From: Hyphodiscus hymeniophilus
Taxonomy: Eukaryota > Ascomycota > Leotiomycetes > Helotiales > Hyphodiscaceae
Length of the DNA: 64,000 bases
NCBI GenBank assembly: GCA_016508695.1
Contig: VNKQ01000005.1
Coordinates: 1,488,001 to 1,552,000, forward strand
Direction: 5' to 3'
The position numbers were made by a program, and so were the translations under genes. Below the pieces are notes generated by a model, which ran no database searches, was not told the origin of the DNA, and saw only the letters and a list, made by a program, of their open reading frames with translations. How positions within the stretch are numbered: the first letter of the stretch is position 1; the number at the start of each line of letters is the position of its first letter. Below are positions 23,161-35,397 of this stretch, piece by piece.

Positions 23161-26100
23161 TATGTGCGCCGCCCAGTGCTGTGAATGAGTGACGGATGAA
23201 TAACTGCTGAGACCACGATAGGCTCTCTAGAATTGTAAAAACAGCATCGATATCGGTAAGGAACGTGATGTGAGCGAAGTTATGGTGAATAGCAGTTTAT
23301 TGACCACAAAAGAGCACAAAGATAAGAGTGGATGAATGTGGGGATGTTCTTGTAGAAGGAAAGGGACATTGAACGGCCCCCAGGATCTGAGCATGACTGT
23401 CAGCCTTGGGATCGGCTTCCAGATTCCGAGAATCTTTTTAGAGTAGCGCAGCAGCTTTGGGTTAGGTCACAAGCCCCCTTCATCCATTCAAAGGCCATTT
23501 ATTAAGATGAGCGCAATAGTCTGCAGAGGCTGCTTACCAGCGAGGACCTTGAAGCGGCTCTTGCCCACCGGTCGCCATTCAGAGCAGAATACGGAATAGC
23601 CCGGATCGGGCGAGTACGTCTGTGCCTTTCTAGGACATGAAGCAGGGGAAAGGACCCTTGAGGGAACTAGATAAAAAGATAGCATGGGATATTTCGTCGC
23701 AACTAGCGTGATACCGGTCTCAAAATAAATGCACTCCGTCGGATACCGGGATGTAGAACACCCCCACTGCCATATCAGATACGTGTTGTTCAGGTGAAAA
23801 GGGAGGTTGCTTGCCGTTGAGAACGAGTGCGAAAGGACTCAATCGGGGATAGCATCAAGTTGCGGGAGCCTTCCTCTGTTCATAACGCTCGATACGAGGT
23901 TTGCACATTATGAGAAACACATTTGACTTGCAGCGAGGCGGAACAGAGCAATGAGACCGTACTAAGCTCAGAAGAACTAAATGAAGAGAGTGGCTTGTAA
24001 CAGAGGGGCAACGCCAATAGAACCGAAACAGAGGTACGCGATAAGAGCACTGTGAGCATGCTGTAGCATAGGATACTCTCTGTGGCAAGTTGCAAGCATC
24101 ACTTTGATAGCTAGGCCACAATTCCATACTGTAGCCACGGCTGTCGAGAAACTAGCAGCCTCAGCAAAGCAACTTTCTTCAATTGCAGAAGTGGAACCAA
24201 GCCAAGGTAGGTCGGTCTTTAGCGCCACTGGTACGACACGAGTAACAAAAAGTAAGTATGAAGCTCGTGAAGAATCTGTAGCACATGAAACGTCCCCACT
24301 GAAGCGCCCTCTGCATGGATAAGGATGAAGAAATTCAAGAAGACAGAATAGGGTTGACAAGGAGCGATTAGACATGACACTAGCCGGGTTGAGCGTTGCA
24401 AAATAAAGAAGCGGCGGCTTTGCGATATGGAGCCCCTATTACCAGCAGCACATCTCGTTGTCTACCCCATGAGTGAGAACTGGCAATGTGTGCTGCCAGT
24501 CAGCCCGTGATAAGACACGGGAGGACGCAGAAGGATTGAGTGATGGTGGTTGGTGATGCCGTGTGCGAACTTTGAGGATGTGTGTGTTGGAAAGCGGCTC
24601 CAAAAGATCAATTGTCGTTGGATGTCGTCCAGGACTCGTGGAGGCGTGGCGTTATAAGCCCCTGCTCCACCAATCGCAGGGTCTACGGAATGCCAAGCTT
24701 AAGCGAGCCGGCCGAAGATCATTTCTCACTGCATTTCAGGGGTTTTCCGCTAAGCCATACCCAATAAGGTAAGGCCATTGTTGACTTTCTGTATGCCCTG
24801 TCAGACAGGGCTACAGGAACATTTTGGATCTGTCGGGTTTTGCGGCAGTTACTGTCATTGCGTGGCTTGAGGCTGAACGCCCCTCATCTTTCAAACCGTC
24901 CGAGCAACTGCAGATAACTCGCTCGTCGGTCGCTGGCTCCCCGCCCGTACCTCACTCGTTTGTCGCCCTGTTACAACGCAGAGACTGATAGACAAAGGGA
25001 GTCGGCTCGTAACAAAAGGCTCGTGACTCGTGAGCGAGTCCTGTTGAACTGAGTCCAGAAACGCAATAAGTGCCGTGGAGAATGTACGTACTTACTGGAC
25101 TTGGCGGGTCTTGGAAATGGAAACGGGAGAGCAGCACCCGCGATTGTGGTGTGGATCCCACGCTCTACAGTACGACTCTACGAGCCATGCATAATGCAGC
25201 AGGGGTTCGGTGTCGATATCAGGATTCAGGATTCAGGAAAGCCCCCAACTTCAAGGACCCGAGTCCTCTTACGGACTGGAAAACGATTTTACAGCGGGAC
25301 AGAGAGTCTAAGACCGCGCGGTAGGGACGGGCGGGGCGGTCTCAGCCTCCAGGGGGCGGATGGCTATCAGACTACAGTAGCCCAGGCACACGAATCTGGA
25401 ATGCGTCACGATAAGTCAACGACGATTGTCTGATATGCCATCATGCCCCAAGCTACAGCTAAACCTCTGAGATTGGACCTGGAGGTCGAAAGAGTTGTAT
25501 CATATACTTCGTAGTCATCCTTTGCCTAGAAGGTGGACCGTAGACGATAGACGTCTTGGCGTACCTACTTAGTAGCAACCTAAGTTCGCCCGTCCAGATA
25601 CTTGAACCTCTGCAACAACCACGCTCACTGCCCAGCCGTTTCCGCCTGAAGGTATGCCAAGCGAAGGGATCTGGGGTCTGTTCGGAAAGTTAACGCCCTT
25701 GGCAAGCCACTTGGAACGGCTGAATAATATGAGCTGAGAGAGGGCGCTCGTCGTTAGGCAGACTTTCAAGAGATACGAGGGTGTATTCCGATTTTCTGGG
25801 TACCAGACTACTACCAAATTACCAGATCAACATTAATATCTGGAATCATGTCATCATCTGCGATATAAGAGGCTCGCCAGCCGTTCCACTGAAAATTTCC
25901 TCTTTTGGTTCCTGAATAGTTCAGACCCGGCAAACCGCCGCTTTGGATCCGCACTGGTGCAGACCTTGCACCAGTGCTACCTTAGTCATGACAAAAGCAA
26001 TCCCACCAATCCACTTATGGTCGAGACCATTGCCATCTTGGCTTCATCCCTTTTGGAAGCGGACATCAGGTACTTTTAAAAGCATAAAAAAATGAAGAAA

Positions 26101-26723
26101 TAAAATAATACAGGAGAAAGGAGCTCTATGAAATCTGTAATCGAGCCAAGCTCGGACAGATTCGGAGCTATCTCGATCAAGCCGTTTAGAAGCGTCCCGG
26201 CTACCATCCAGCAACAGTCAAGCATCTTCCTCATCCCCTATTTCCCATCTCCAGCCCTGTTTTGAATGAATAAGGGTATCATTCTTCTAAAGGTCAAGTT
26301 TGGTACAATACGGACTGGAGATTGGCTGAATGAGCACCCGCGGTCCATCGCCCCTCCCCAAAGTGGCACGCTCCTCATCTCGAGTACATGGTGGAGCACG
26401 TCTTGTACTCAGAGAGACTCCAAGTTTCCGTTTATGCACAATGCACATTCACACACATCCCATCATTGGGTGTTTAAAATTATGCTGCAAGCCAAAACTC
26501 ACTGCCCCTTTGATTCTTCCCGTGTTGTCCTTCCCGACCTTACACGTGTTCCTGAACGACTGTTTCTCAGCTCTTCCCGTCTTACTTACATTCTTTTCAT
26601 TGGCTCACAAGATACAGAAGTGCTTACAATATTGCCTCTTTCTTTACGGTAGGATTCTCCTCCAGTTCCCGCCAGCGATGGTGGCGTCTCCGCAAAGGCA
26701 TCCATGATCGAGTACCACACACG
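23161..26723. promoter_or_regulatory. 3.56-kb divergent intergenic region shared by the glucan synthase and amylase genes
   Basis: The region lies between the start codons of two genes that face away from each other and act on the same polymer, so it should hold both promoters. It is unusually long for this window. I see no supported gene: open frames up to 132 codons overlap on both strands without domains. A perfect 11-bp hairpin sits at 25951-25977. I did not identify a convincing binding site for a named regulator. Confidence 0.5.
25951..25977. repeat. Perfect 11-bp inverted repeat (hairpin) in the divergent promoter region
   Basis: GCACTGGTGCA (25951-25961) and its exact reverse complement (25967-25977) are separated by five bases. 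The site lies about 750 bp upstream of the amylase start. No T-run follows and this is eukaryotic DNA, so I do not call a terminator. A dimeric regulator site or a small cruciform is possible. Confidence 0.6.
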
Positions 26724-28947
26724 ATGACAATCAAGGCTCCCGCTACGTCAACGGATTTGACGGCATTCGTTTCACTCTCAGCTCGATACTTAATACTTTT
26801 TATCCTCTTTACTTTCGTACACGAATCACAAGCAGCGGTTCCAACAGTTAATGACTGGAGGTCGAGGTCGATATACCAAGTCATTACCGACAGATTCGCG
26901 CGTCCAGATGGCTCAATAACAGCCCCTTGTGTTCTCAAAGAGAACCAATACTGCGGAGGGACATGGCAGGGTATCATAGACAAGCTGGATTACATACAAG
27001 GAATGGGATTTACTGCAGTGAGTTGCGAATGATCTAGATGTGGGAGTGATACTACTTGCTGCGCCATGTGAAGAGTGCGCAGCAAATGTTAAAGTCAACA
27101 AAGATCTGTTTGAGACCCCAAATGACCCTCTATGTGCGCTAGAAGTCTATCGATATTCTTGTAGATGGATTGGACATATCGGCTTCTTGTTGTAAATACA
27201 AGACATGGGCTTGGCTGTCCTCTCTGAACATCGCTTGAATCCATGAAGATGTATCATGGTATTCGTAGGGGAAAGACCGCAGACTGATATTTCTCTGTTC
27301 AGATATGGATATCTCCAGTCGTTGCACAAATCAACGGATCAGCGGCGTCCGGTGAGGGCTACCATGGCTTTTGGACCCGAGACATGACCACGCTCAATTC
27401 GAACTTCGGAACAGAAGATGATCTGAAACAACTAGCACAAGCTGTCCACGACAGAGATATGGTATATTCTTTATTTCATCAATCAAGGTCGATTTTCTGA
27501 CTTCAGCTTCAGTTATTAATGGTTGATGCCGTACTTAACAACTTTGCCTACGCGGGCCCAGGAAATGACACTGTCTACTCCGACTTTATTCCATTCAACA
27601 AAAAAGAATATTTTCATCCATTCTGCTATATCTCGAACTATTTCAATGATACCAACGCCCAAACAGTTTGTGCCTTTACTCCCCCGCATTGGAGACTTTC
27701 GCTGACTGTGGCACAGTGCTGGTTGGGTGACGATACTATGTCGCTGCCGGACCTCGACCAAGACAATGATTTTGTGGCAACCTACTTGGAGCAGTGGACA
27801 GCTGGCATGGTGGCAAATTACTCCAGTAGGAACTCCTGCATCTCTCAAGTTTGGAACTACTGACAGAAGTAGTTGACGGATTCCGTATCGATGCCGCAAA
27901 GCACGTCTCCAGAACGTATTGGGCAGAATTCGAGCCTGAAGTCGAAGTGTACACTGTGGGAGAAGCGCTCGACGGTAATGCTACAACTGCGTGTGTGTTC
28001 ATGTCTCAAGCCCTGAGCGGCATTCTGAACTATCCAATGTCGGTTCACTCTTCGAAGACTTGGTAAACTTGCGATCACTAACTAAATAATAGGTGGTACT
28101 CCATAAATGACACATTTATGAACTCATCGGCTCCTGTTAGTGGCATAGAAATCCAGTACGATATCGTTACATCCGAATGCCAAGACTCCACCCTTCTGGG
28201 CACTTTCACGGAAAACCAAGATCAGCCTCGTCTCGCAAACTATACGGAGGATGTCTCCCTTCTCATGAATGCAATGGCTTTTGCCATGCTCACTGACGGA
28301 ATACCAATTATCTACTATGGCGCCGAGCAGCAATTCAGTGGCCAGAAAGATCCTGGCAATCGGGAAGCTCTCTGGTTGTCTGCATACAATACGAGCATGC
28401 CACTTTACATTGCTTTGGCTGGAATGAATGCTGCGAGGAACGCAGTCGCCAATTCAAGCACGTACGACTACTGGAGTCCATATTGGACTTGGAAGAGTAA
28501 GATCATTCTGGCGAAGGACCAGGTCCTCGTCGTGCGAAAAGGGTACGATCATAGCATCGTGACAGTCATGACGAATCGAGGCGAAAAATCAGCGGACTTG
28601 GGGCCATATACGATTGGAGATACAAATTTCATTGCCGGCGATACGATCATGGATGTTTTGGGGTGCACTACACAGATTGTACAGGAATATGGTGAGATGA
28701 GGCATTGGGAGTGCGACAATTGAATGCTAACGAGCTCGTAGGGGTCATTACATCGACACTCAAGAATGGCTTACCCCAAGTCTGGATCTCAGTCTCCTTG
28801 ATGGTCAACGCTACAGCCATCTGCCCAAATATCAAGAAGGCTCCAACATCGTCAAAGACGGAGACCACGATCTCCGCAGCAGCGACGCTCCCTCTCTCGA
28901 ACCGTTTCGTTCCAGTTGCCGCACTGGCAGCGTACATGTTTTCATAG
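26724..28947 (+). CDS. GPI-type secreted GH13 alpha-amylase-like protein (AgtA/AmyD type)
   Basis: Six exons fit: 26724-27017, 27303-27461, 27513-27825, 27867-28038, 28093-28691 and 28742-28947 (580 residues). A signal anchor near residues 20-36 is followed by the amylase core: AIWISPV and GFWTRD, region I DAVLNNF, region [12 protein letters not shown] (nucleophile Asp), region III VGEALDG (acid/base Glu), region [10 protein letters not shown]. The C-terminal beta domain ([12 protein letters not shown]) and a terminal hydrophobic segment ([13 protein letters not shown]) suggest GPI attachment. The usual His of region I is Asn and that of region IV is Gln. I recall related changes in Aspergillus AgtA-type proteins that act as transferases on alpha-glucan rather than starch hydrolases. 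The divergent glucan synthase supports a wall role. The 285-nt first intron is long, and the second intron ends in a tandem cttcag acceptor that could add Leu-Gln. Confidence 0.9.
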
Positions 28948-30091
28948 CCGTGTATATAACCCGAACATAACGACGCTTGTATTTAAAAGCTGCATCTAAC
29001 ATATATGGGAAGTCATGGTATTCATTCGGCATTACTGGCTAGGTGCCCAATATTTACGCCATGATGGCACTTGTGACTTGCATAGTAATTTGATGTCTTC
29101 GAGTTTAGAAGAGGATCAAAAGGGGCGTGGCAACGCAAGACGAGACATGGCAAATGCAGTGTACATACGTAAATAATAGCGAAACCAAGCATCTTGAAGA
29201 CCTTTCTCATCCTGATCGTGTCACGAAAAACACCAAAGGTTTACCATGGTGAACGATAAATGTCGTCAAATAATAAGGTTGGATTGGCGAAAGATTGGCG
29301 AAAGGATTGGCTTCCTTGTCGAATAAGACTTAGCTTTGTGCCAGCCACTAGGTAAAATCCCCTTGTTCTTGGAATTCAGCTTCTTCGTCTACTTCGAGAT
29401 TTCGAAACGGAGATCAGAGCTTCCTCGGCTTCAACATTGTCGTGTTAATGTTGTGATCTGTGGTATTATTCCAGCAGATCAGTAGACTATCATCGTAACT
29501 CCAAATGCGCCCAGCCACGGGGCGGGGCAACCCAATGCCCGTCGACGACCCCTCGCACCCTGATGAAGACGACCTAATTGGACACAAACAGCAATATACG
29601 CCCATAATCGAGCAAACTCTCCAACTCGTGATACTTCGTGGCGTTCCTAAACAAACCACCGAGGTAAAATGCACAAACAAGCTTCAATCGGCCGCCTGGA
29701 CTGGCGGCGCTGATCCCAATGCGGCATGCGCTTCGACGCTTGGAGATCTAATGGTTGATGTCACAATAAACTTCCTTTTCTTTTATGCCTTTCTTGCTTC
29801 AATTCTCTACGGGCCGGCTCCTCTTGGAACTTTCAAGTAATACCCTCTTCGTTTCCTGGTTGAACGCAGTAGCGCAGCTTCGAGAGTGCATTAAATACGG
29901 GTACCAACAGTCTTGAAACTCCGCGAAGAAACGGATCGCATCTTGCATATCGCGGTTGTGAGGTACTCGAACTGGCCGCGTCATTCTGGATACAGCCCTC
30001 TGCGTGTGAACTATTGGCTTCAATTCTCTCCTCCTATCATTACATGCTTCGACTTCGCCCTTTCAGCATATACTAACGGTCCAACGCCACG
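28948..30091. other. Intergenic region between amylase and cytochrome P450 genes
   Basis: About 1.1 kb. The first part is the amylase 3' flank and the last part the P450 promoter. One open frame at 29505-29840 is listed separately with low confidence. No repeat or RNA gene is evident. Confidence 0.45.
29505..29840 (+). CDS. Possible small hypothetical protein with one membrane segment (weak)
   Basis: An uninterrupted 111-codon frame begins with a polar Pro/Asp/Glu-rich stretch. Near the C-terminus it contains one hydrophobic segment (VTINFLFFYAFLASIL). I recognise no family. It lies in the P450 upstream region with no competing strong frame. A GT donor at its end (ttcaagtaat) could link it to further sequence, but I see no convincing next exon. 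It may be chance. Confidence 0.22.
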   Translation: MRPATGRGNPMPVDDPSHPDEDDLIGHKQQYTPIIEQTLQLVILRGVPKQTTEVKCTNKLQSAAWTGGADPNAACASTLGDLMVDVTINFLFFYAFLASILYGPAPLGTFK

Positions 30092-31839
30092 ATGACAGAT
30101 GTACCGTTCAAAGCGTTCACCGCAGTTTCCGCGCTGTCGGCGTATATCTTGGTCGACCATCAGCCGAACCTTCTGCTTTTCTCGAGACCGAGCTATATTG
30201 GAACATTCGTGCAGCTTTGGTTCCTTCAATTTACGCTTTGGGCTTTCTGGAAGGTTATTATGTACCCAAATTTTTTCTCGCCACTGAGACATCTCCCTTC
30301 GCCTCGGGGCGGAAGCTGGTGGAATGGCCAATTCGCGCGTATCTCTGCAGAGCCAACAGGTGGACCAATGCAAGAATGGTATTTGTCATCACTGTGATTT
30401 GATGCGCAGAGTGCTAATGGTCTGCGCTCAGGGTCAATAGCATACCCAACGATGGGCTCATCCGCTACCAAGGTCTCTTCAATTCGGAGCGTCTCGTACC
30501 CACCACGGCGAAAGCACTCAGCGAAGTCCTTGTGTCGAAGAACTATGAATTCATTAAGCCGGGCCAGATTAGACGGGGCATTGAGAGGATATTGGGTGTT
30601 GGCGTTCTGCTAGCAGAAGGAGACGAACACAAAACACAACGGAAGAATCTCATGCCTGCGTTCGCGTTCAGACATATCAAGGACCTCTATCCCACATTTT
30701 GGTCGAAGTCTCGGGAGGCTGTCATTGCTATGACGGACAGTGTGATGGCTATTGAACAAAAAGGGGCCATTTCGACAGCTCCGGAAAATAAACATACGGC
30801 CCCTGAACCTGCTGTTATCGAAGTAGGAGAATGGGCCAGCAGAGCTACTCTGGATATCATAGGAGTTGCAGGTATGGGCCAGGATTTTGGTGCAATCCAA
30901 GATCCCAACACGCCTCTCAATAAGACCTACAGAGAACTCTTCAAACCAACTCGCCAGGCGCAAATCCTTGGACTTCTGAATCTCTTTCTCCCTGGTTGGA
31001 TCGTCAAGAGTTTGCCTATCAAGAGAAATGGAGATATCGTCGCTGCTGCAAAGATCATAAGAGCAACTTGCAGGCAGCTCATTCGAGCCAAAAAGGAGAA
31101 ATTAGAAAAGAATGAATTGAATGACGTTGATATCCTAAGCGTAGCCATGGAAAGCGGAGGCTTCACCGAAGAGAACCTCATCGATCAACTCATGACGTTT
31201 CTTGCGGCAGGTCATGAGACAACGGCCAGCGCAATGACCTGGGCCGTTTATATGCTCTGCCTGAACCCCGAAGTCCAGAGTCGCCTCCGCGCGGAGATCA
31301 GAGAGAAATTGCCGAGTGTAGCTGACCGAGACGCCACTATCACGAGCCAGACAATTGACCATATGCCCTACCTAAACGCAGTATGCAACGAAGTCCTCCG
31401 CTACTACCCACCTGTTCCGCTCACTCTCCGAGAAGCTGCACAGGATACCAGCATTGCCGGCCACTTCATCCCTAAGGGGACACGGATCATGCTCATCCCA
31501 TGGGCGATCAATAAGAGCGAATCACTGTGGGGCCCCGACGCCAAACAGTTCAACCCGGATAGATGGTTGCCATCAGAGGAGAATCCTCACAGCGCGAATG
31601 GTGGTGCTCCCAGCAATTACTCTATGCTTACTTTCTTGCATGGACCGAGGAGTTGCATTGGGCAGGCATTTGCAAAGGCGGAGTTTGCATGCTTGTTGGC
31701 GAGTTGGATTGGGAGGTTTGAGTTTGCGCTGAATGACGAGAAGGAGTTGGATGAGAAGAACATGGTTATCAAGGGAGGTGTCACGGCTAGGCCATCAAAG
31801 GGATTGTATGTTAAGACGAAGATAGTGGAAGGTTGGTAG
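30092..31839 (+). CDS. Cytochrome P450 monooxygenase
   Basis: Two exons, 30092-30378 and 30432-31839, give 564 residues. The N-terminus has hydrophobic membrane-anchor segments and a proline-rich hinge (LRHLPSPRGG). Conserved parts are visible: the I-helix AGHETTA oxygen-activation motif (about 31210), the K-helix E-x-x-R (NEVLR), the PERF-like NPDRW, and the heme loop FLHGPRSCIG with its Cys ligand (about 31636-31665). This is a microsomal class II enzyme that needs a P450 reductase. The substrate cannot be told from sequence. No biosynthetic partner genes (polyketide synthase, terpene cyclase) lie nearby, so I would not assign it to a secondary-metabolite cluster. Confidence 0.93.
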
Positions 31840-33318
31840 ATCTTCCGTCGATCTATGTAAATGATTCAATGTTGGAACTTGGAATGGTGCATTGTCATAC
31901 ATTACTGATGAAAGGAAAAAGAACTTAAACATCAGAGTTAAACTCCTTGCTGTCGATGACTGGCTTGTGCCGAGACCAATTGGAAGTAGTGAGTGATTTG
32001 GGGAAGAAGACCTAGCACTTATTGATCACACTCGTGACTGTCATGTTACGAGGTTATTTCTGAGTCAGGAATTCCTTGTTGATGACCCTCTCGCAGTGTC
32101 CGCATTCCCTTACTTGTCTGAGTGAGGATAACAACCTAAGCACGTGACCTAAACTACTGCAGGTTACCTTAATATTGACCTCACTTCTCTATCTCTCATT
32201 CGTCTTCATACAACTTGACGAGGAATTTGTGAGAGAACTGACAGCTCTGAATCTCTTCTGGCGGTTGTTGAAATCTAGGTTCAATGAATAGTATCCCAGT
32301 CATCAGGCTCATCTCACTTGGGCACCCTTCCAGGGAAGAACCATGAACGATAGCTTTCTATAGCTTTCACCCGAAGATATGTCTTAATCATTCTAGCTCA
32401 ACCAGTCTTGGTACTTTCTTGAATGTTTATTCACTTACCAGGTGTGTTTGTATTATGTTGTCGTGGTCCTGTGCGCGAGCGGTTGAATCGCTTGCATTAC
32501 AACAGAACAACCGTATATACTTACTTACCGAACCATGGCCTCTCAGACTTACCTACCTATCCAGCAGAGAGATTCGCCGGCAAGTCGGCACATCGAGCGC
32601 CGACGCTAGATCGGATCAGAGAGCCCCGATTTCGTGCCTTCCACTTCGACGCCTTGCCTAGGTACCTGGGTGTTTGCAGTCCAACAATTCACTGTCTCGA
32701 GTTGTTATGTCCCACCGTGTGATCTCTGGGACGATGAAAGAGGAGTTGTGGCACCCTTTTGCTCTCTTGGGTCACACATAATAAGGTTCCCGTTGAATTA
32801 TGATCTTGTGACACTTACCAATGTGGAAGCTCCTCCGGCTGATGGAGAATATAATGATGTAGACAGTCCCTATAGCTCAAAATCAACAGCGACAAGATGG
32901 CAGCCGCATCGTGGTATAAGCACTCCTGTTCCTTTGCTTGTTTTGAACCTGTGGGTCTAAACTATGGGGAGGAAGTGAAGGAGGCGCCTTGGCCGCCCCT
33001 CGACGAAGCTCCAGTGAGTGAATCGCTTATTGTAGGGCTTGAGAGCGACTGCCTTCTTTGACTCTCGGCATAGAGATCTCCGTCGGTACTGTCTTCTTGA
33101 ATATCAGGGAGTAACTTGAAGAAATTTTCTTGCTCGGTTGCTACTTGGAGAAGTCTCATCAACGCACCTCTTTCTCACAACCCAGCCTCTCTGATCAACC
33201 TCCAACATCTGCGATCAGATCACAGCGTCTCCTTTAGACTCTTGATCGCAGCTGGATCATCTTAATTTGCCCAGAGCAGCCCTTGCTGCCCTTCACCTCG
33301 CTCACCGCAACCGTAAAC
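31840..33318. other. 1.5-kb intergenic region
   Basis: It contains the P450 3' flank and the promoter of the next gene. Open frames of up to 108 codons (for example 32634-32960) lack any recognisable content. I see no repeat, RNA gene or other element. Confidence 0.45.
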
Positions 33319-35397
33319 ATGGCATACAATAATGCTGTCGAGGAGTTTCGAGACGAAGAGTATCCAATGATGAAAGGTAAAAGAGCTATGATAACTATCG
33401 AGACTTGATGCTAAAGAAACTGAATAGGCAAAGTTTATCTTGATCACGGTGGAACCACGATTTACTCAAAATCGCTCATTGAAGCCTTCTCCGAGAAGAT
33501 GATTACCAACCTCTACGGTAATCCACACTCGGCATCTGACCCAGCAAAGCTGTCCGGTGATGAAGTCGATTCTATCCGAGAGAAGGCACTTCGATTCTTC
33601 AAGGCCGATCCCGCACACTTCGATCTTGTCTTCACCGCCAATGCGTCTGCAGCTATCAAGTTGGTTGGAGAGAGCTTCCGAGACCTTGCTGTTGCCAGTT
33701 CGGTATCCGGTGCATTCTGGTTCGGCTATCACAAAGATTCGCACAACAGTGTGGTTGGAATTCGAGAGTATGCGGATAGCAATCAGCATTGCTTTGTTTC
33801 TGACGACGAGGTCGAGCAATGGTTGAGCGGTTACGCAGCGCATATCAACTCTTCAACTGATGGTTCATTGCCTGGTCTCTTCGCCTACCCGGGTCAATCG
33901 AACATGACAGGACGTCGATTGCCACTGTCCTGGACTGCCACGCTGCGCCAGTCACCCAAGCCCCATCTTCAGAACACTTATTCTCTACTCGACGCCGCCG
34001 CACTTGCGACCACGACGCAATTAGATCTCAGTGACCCTGAAAACGCGCCTGACTTCGTGGCACTCTCCTTCTACAAGATCTTCGGATTTCCTGACTTGGG
34101 AGCCCTCATCATTCGCAAAAAGTCCGGTCACATCCTTTCATGGAGACGATACTTCGGTGGAGGAACTGTTAATGGTGTGACTGTCTTGCACGAAGCAACC
34201 ATGAGACGCAGAAATGACGCTCTACATGAAGGATTGGGAGATGGCACCCTTCCTTTCCATAGCATCGTCGCTTTGGGTTGCGCACTCGACGTCCACAAGA
34301 AGCTCTATGGCTGTATGAAGGCCATTTCTCGACACACATCGTTCCTAGGACACCGCTTGTATACGAGAGTTTCAAGCCTCTCTCATTACAATGGTCGCCC
34401 GGCTTGTGTTGTGTACAATGATATCGCTGATTACACTGATCCAACGAGACAAGGGTCCACAGTAGCCTTCAATCTTGTGCGTGCGGATGGAACTTTCGTC
34501 AGATATTCTCAGGTAGAGCAATTGGCCAACGATAGGAAGATCTATCTCCGTGCGGGCGGTTTGTGCAACCCAGGTGGCATTGCCAGTCTGTTGAAAATAG
34601 AGCCATGGCAATTTAAGCGAGCGTGGTCTGCTGGCCATAACTGTGGTGATGTGGGCGATACCGAGATCATCAACGGAAAGCCCACTGGTGTTGTGAGAGC
34701 TAGCCTGGGTGCTATGAGCACGGTTAGTGATGTGGACACCTTCATTCAATTCGTTTCCGAGACCTTCGTCGAGCATCCCGGCCAAGAGTTGGCAATTCCC
34801 AAGCTCGAAACCCTGCACCAAAACCCGTCGAGAACAGGATTTCAGGATGGCGGATACGGTATTTCTAATTTCAATGCTGAGGCTCGAGTTATTCCTCCAC
34901 CTCCACGTCTTGCACCACAACGTGGACTGGCTCCCATCCATTCAAGAACTCAACTTAGTGCTCATGACGCTGGCAATGAGATTCGCCGATTGAGTCCAGA
35001 GAGTCCAACTCGTCGTTACCAACATCAGAGACAGAATATTCAGCACCTGGTTCCATTGGAAGACGAGTTTGAGAACAGAGACACATACTTTGATGTCGAC
35101 ACCGAGGGTGCCGTTGCACATCGCCCTCCTCCTCTGAACGCATCTTCAAGCGCCATGAGTTTACCAGTTCACCCTACCTCGCGCACCAAGAGATCTTTAT
35201 TTACCAAAAAGAGCAACGATTCCTATCTCTTACCACCCAATGAGATGTCTCCAGGAACGACGATGACGGGGAAGACGTTGAGTGCCGAGGATGCTGAGTT
35301 ACAAGAACTCATTAAGAATAACTTGGTCTTGGGCGAGGAGCGCATTAAAGGCAAGAGCATGAGATTCTGGAAGGGAGGTTCAGCGAAGGATATTTGA
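33319..35397 (+). CDS. Molybdenum-cofactor-sulfurase-like PLP enzyme (aminotransferase class V fold) without MOSC domain
   Basis: Exon 1 (33319-33376) joins 33428-35397, giving 675 residues. The joined start reads MAYNNAVEEFRDEEYPMMKGKVYLDHGGTT, the usual opening of this family. Residues about 20-460 form a class V aminotransferase fold with NPHS, AAIKL, the LLDAAALATT strand and the PLP-lysine segment SFYKIFGFPDLGALI. FNL, R..GGLCNPG and RASLG stretches typical of Mo-cofactor sulfurases follow. The last 200 residues are disordered (Pro-, Ser-, Arg-rich) and end in a short conserved-looking Trp-Lys-Gly segment. No MOSC domain is present, unlike full sulfurases. A cysteine-desulfurase-type reaction is likely; whether it serves the molybdenum cofactor is an inference. 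Confidence 0.85.

Noticed and set aside
25951..25977. Hairpin as a transcription terminator
   Set aside because: No T-tract follows and rho-independent termination does not apply to fungal nuclear genes.
29799..30400. Minus-strand frames opposite the P450 start
   Set aside because: They are shadows of the P450 first exon, which has clear membrane-anchor and hinge sequence in frame.
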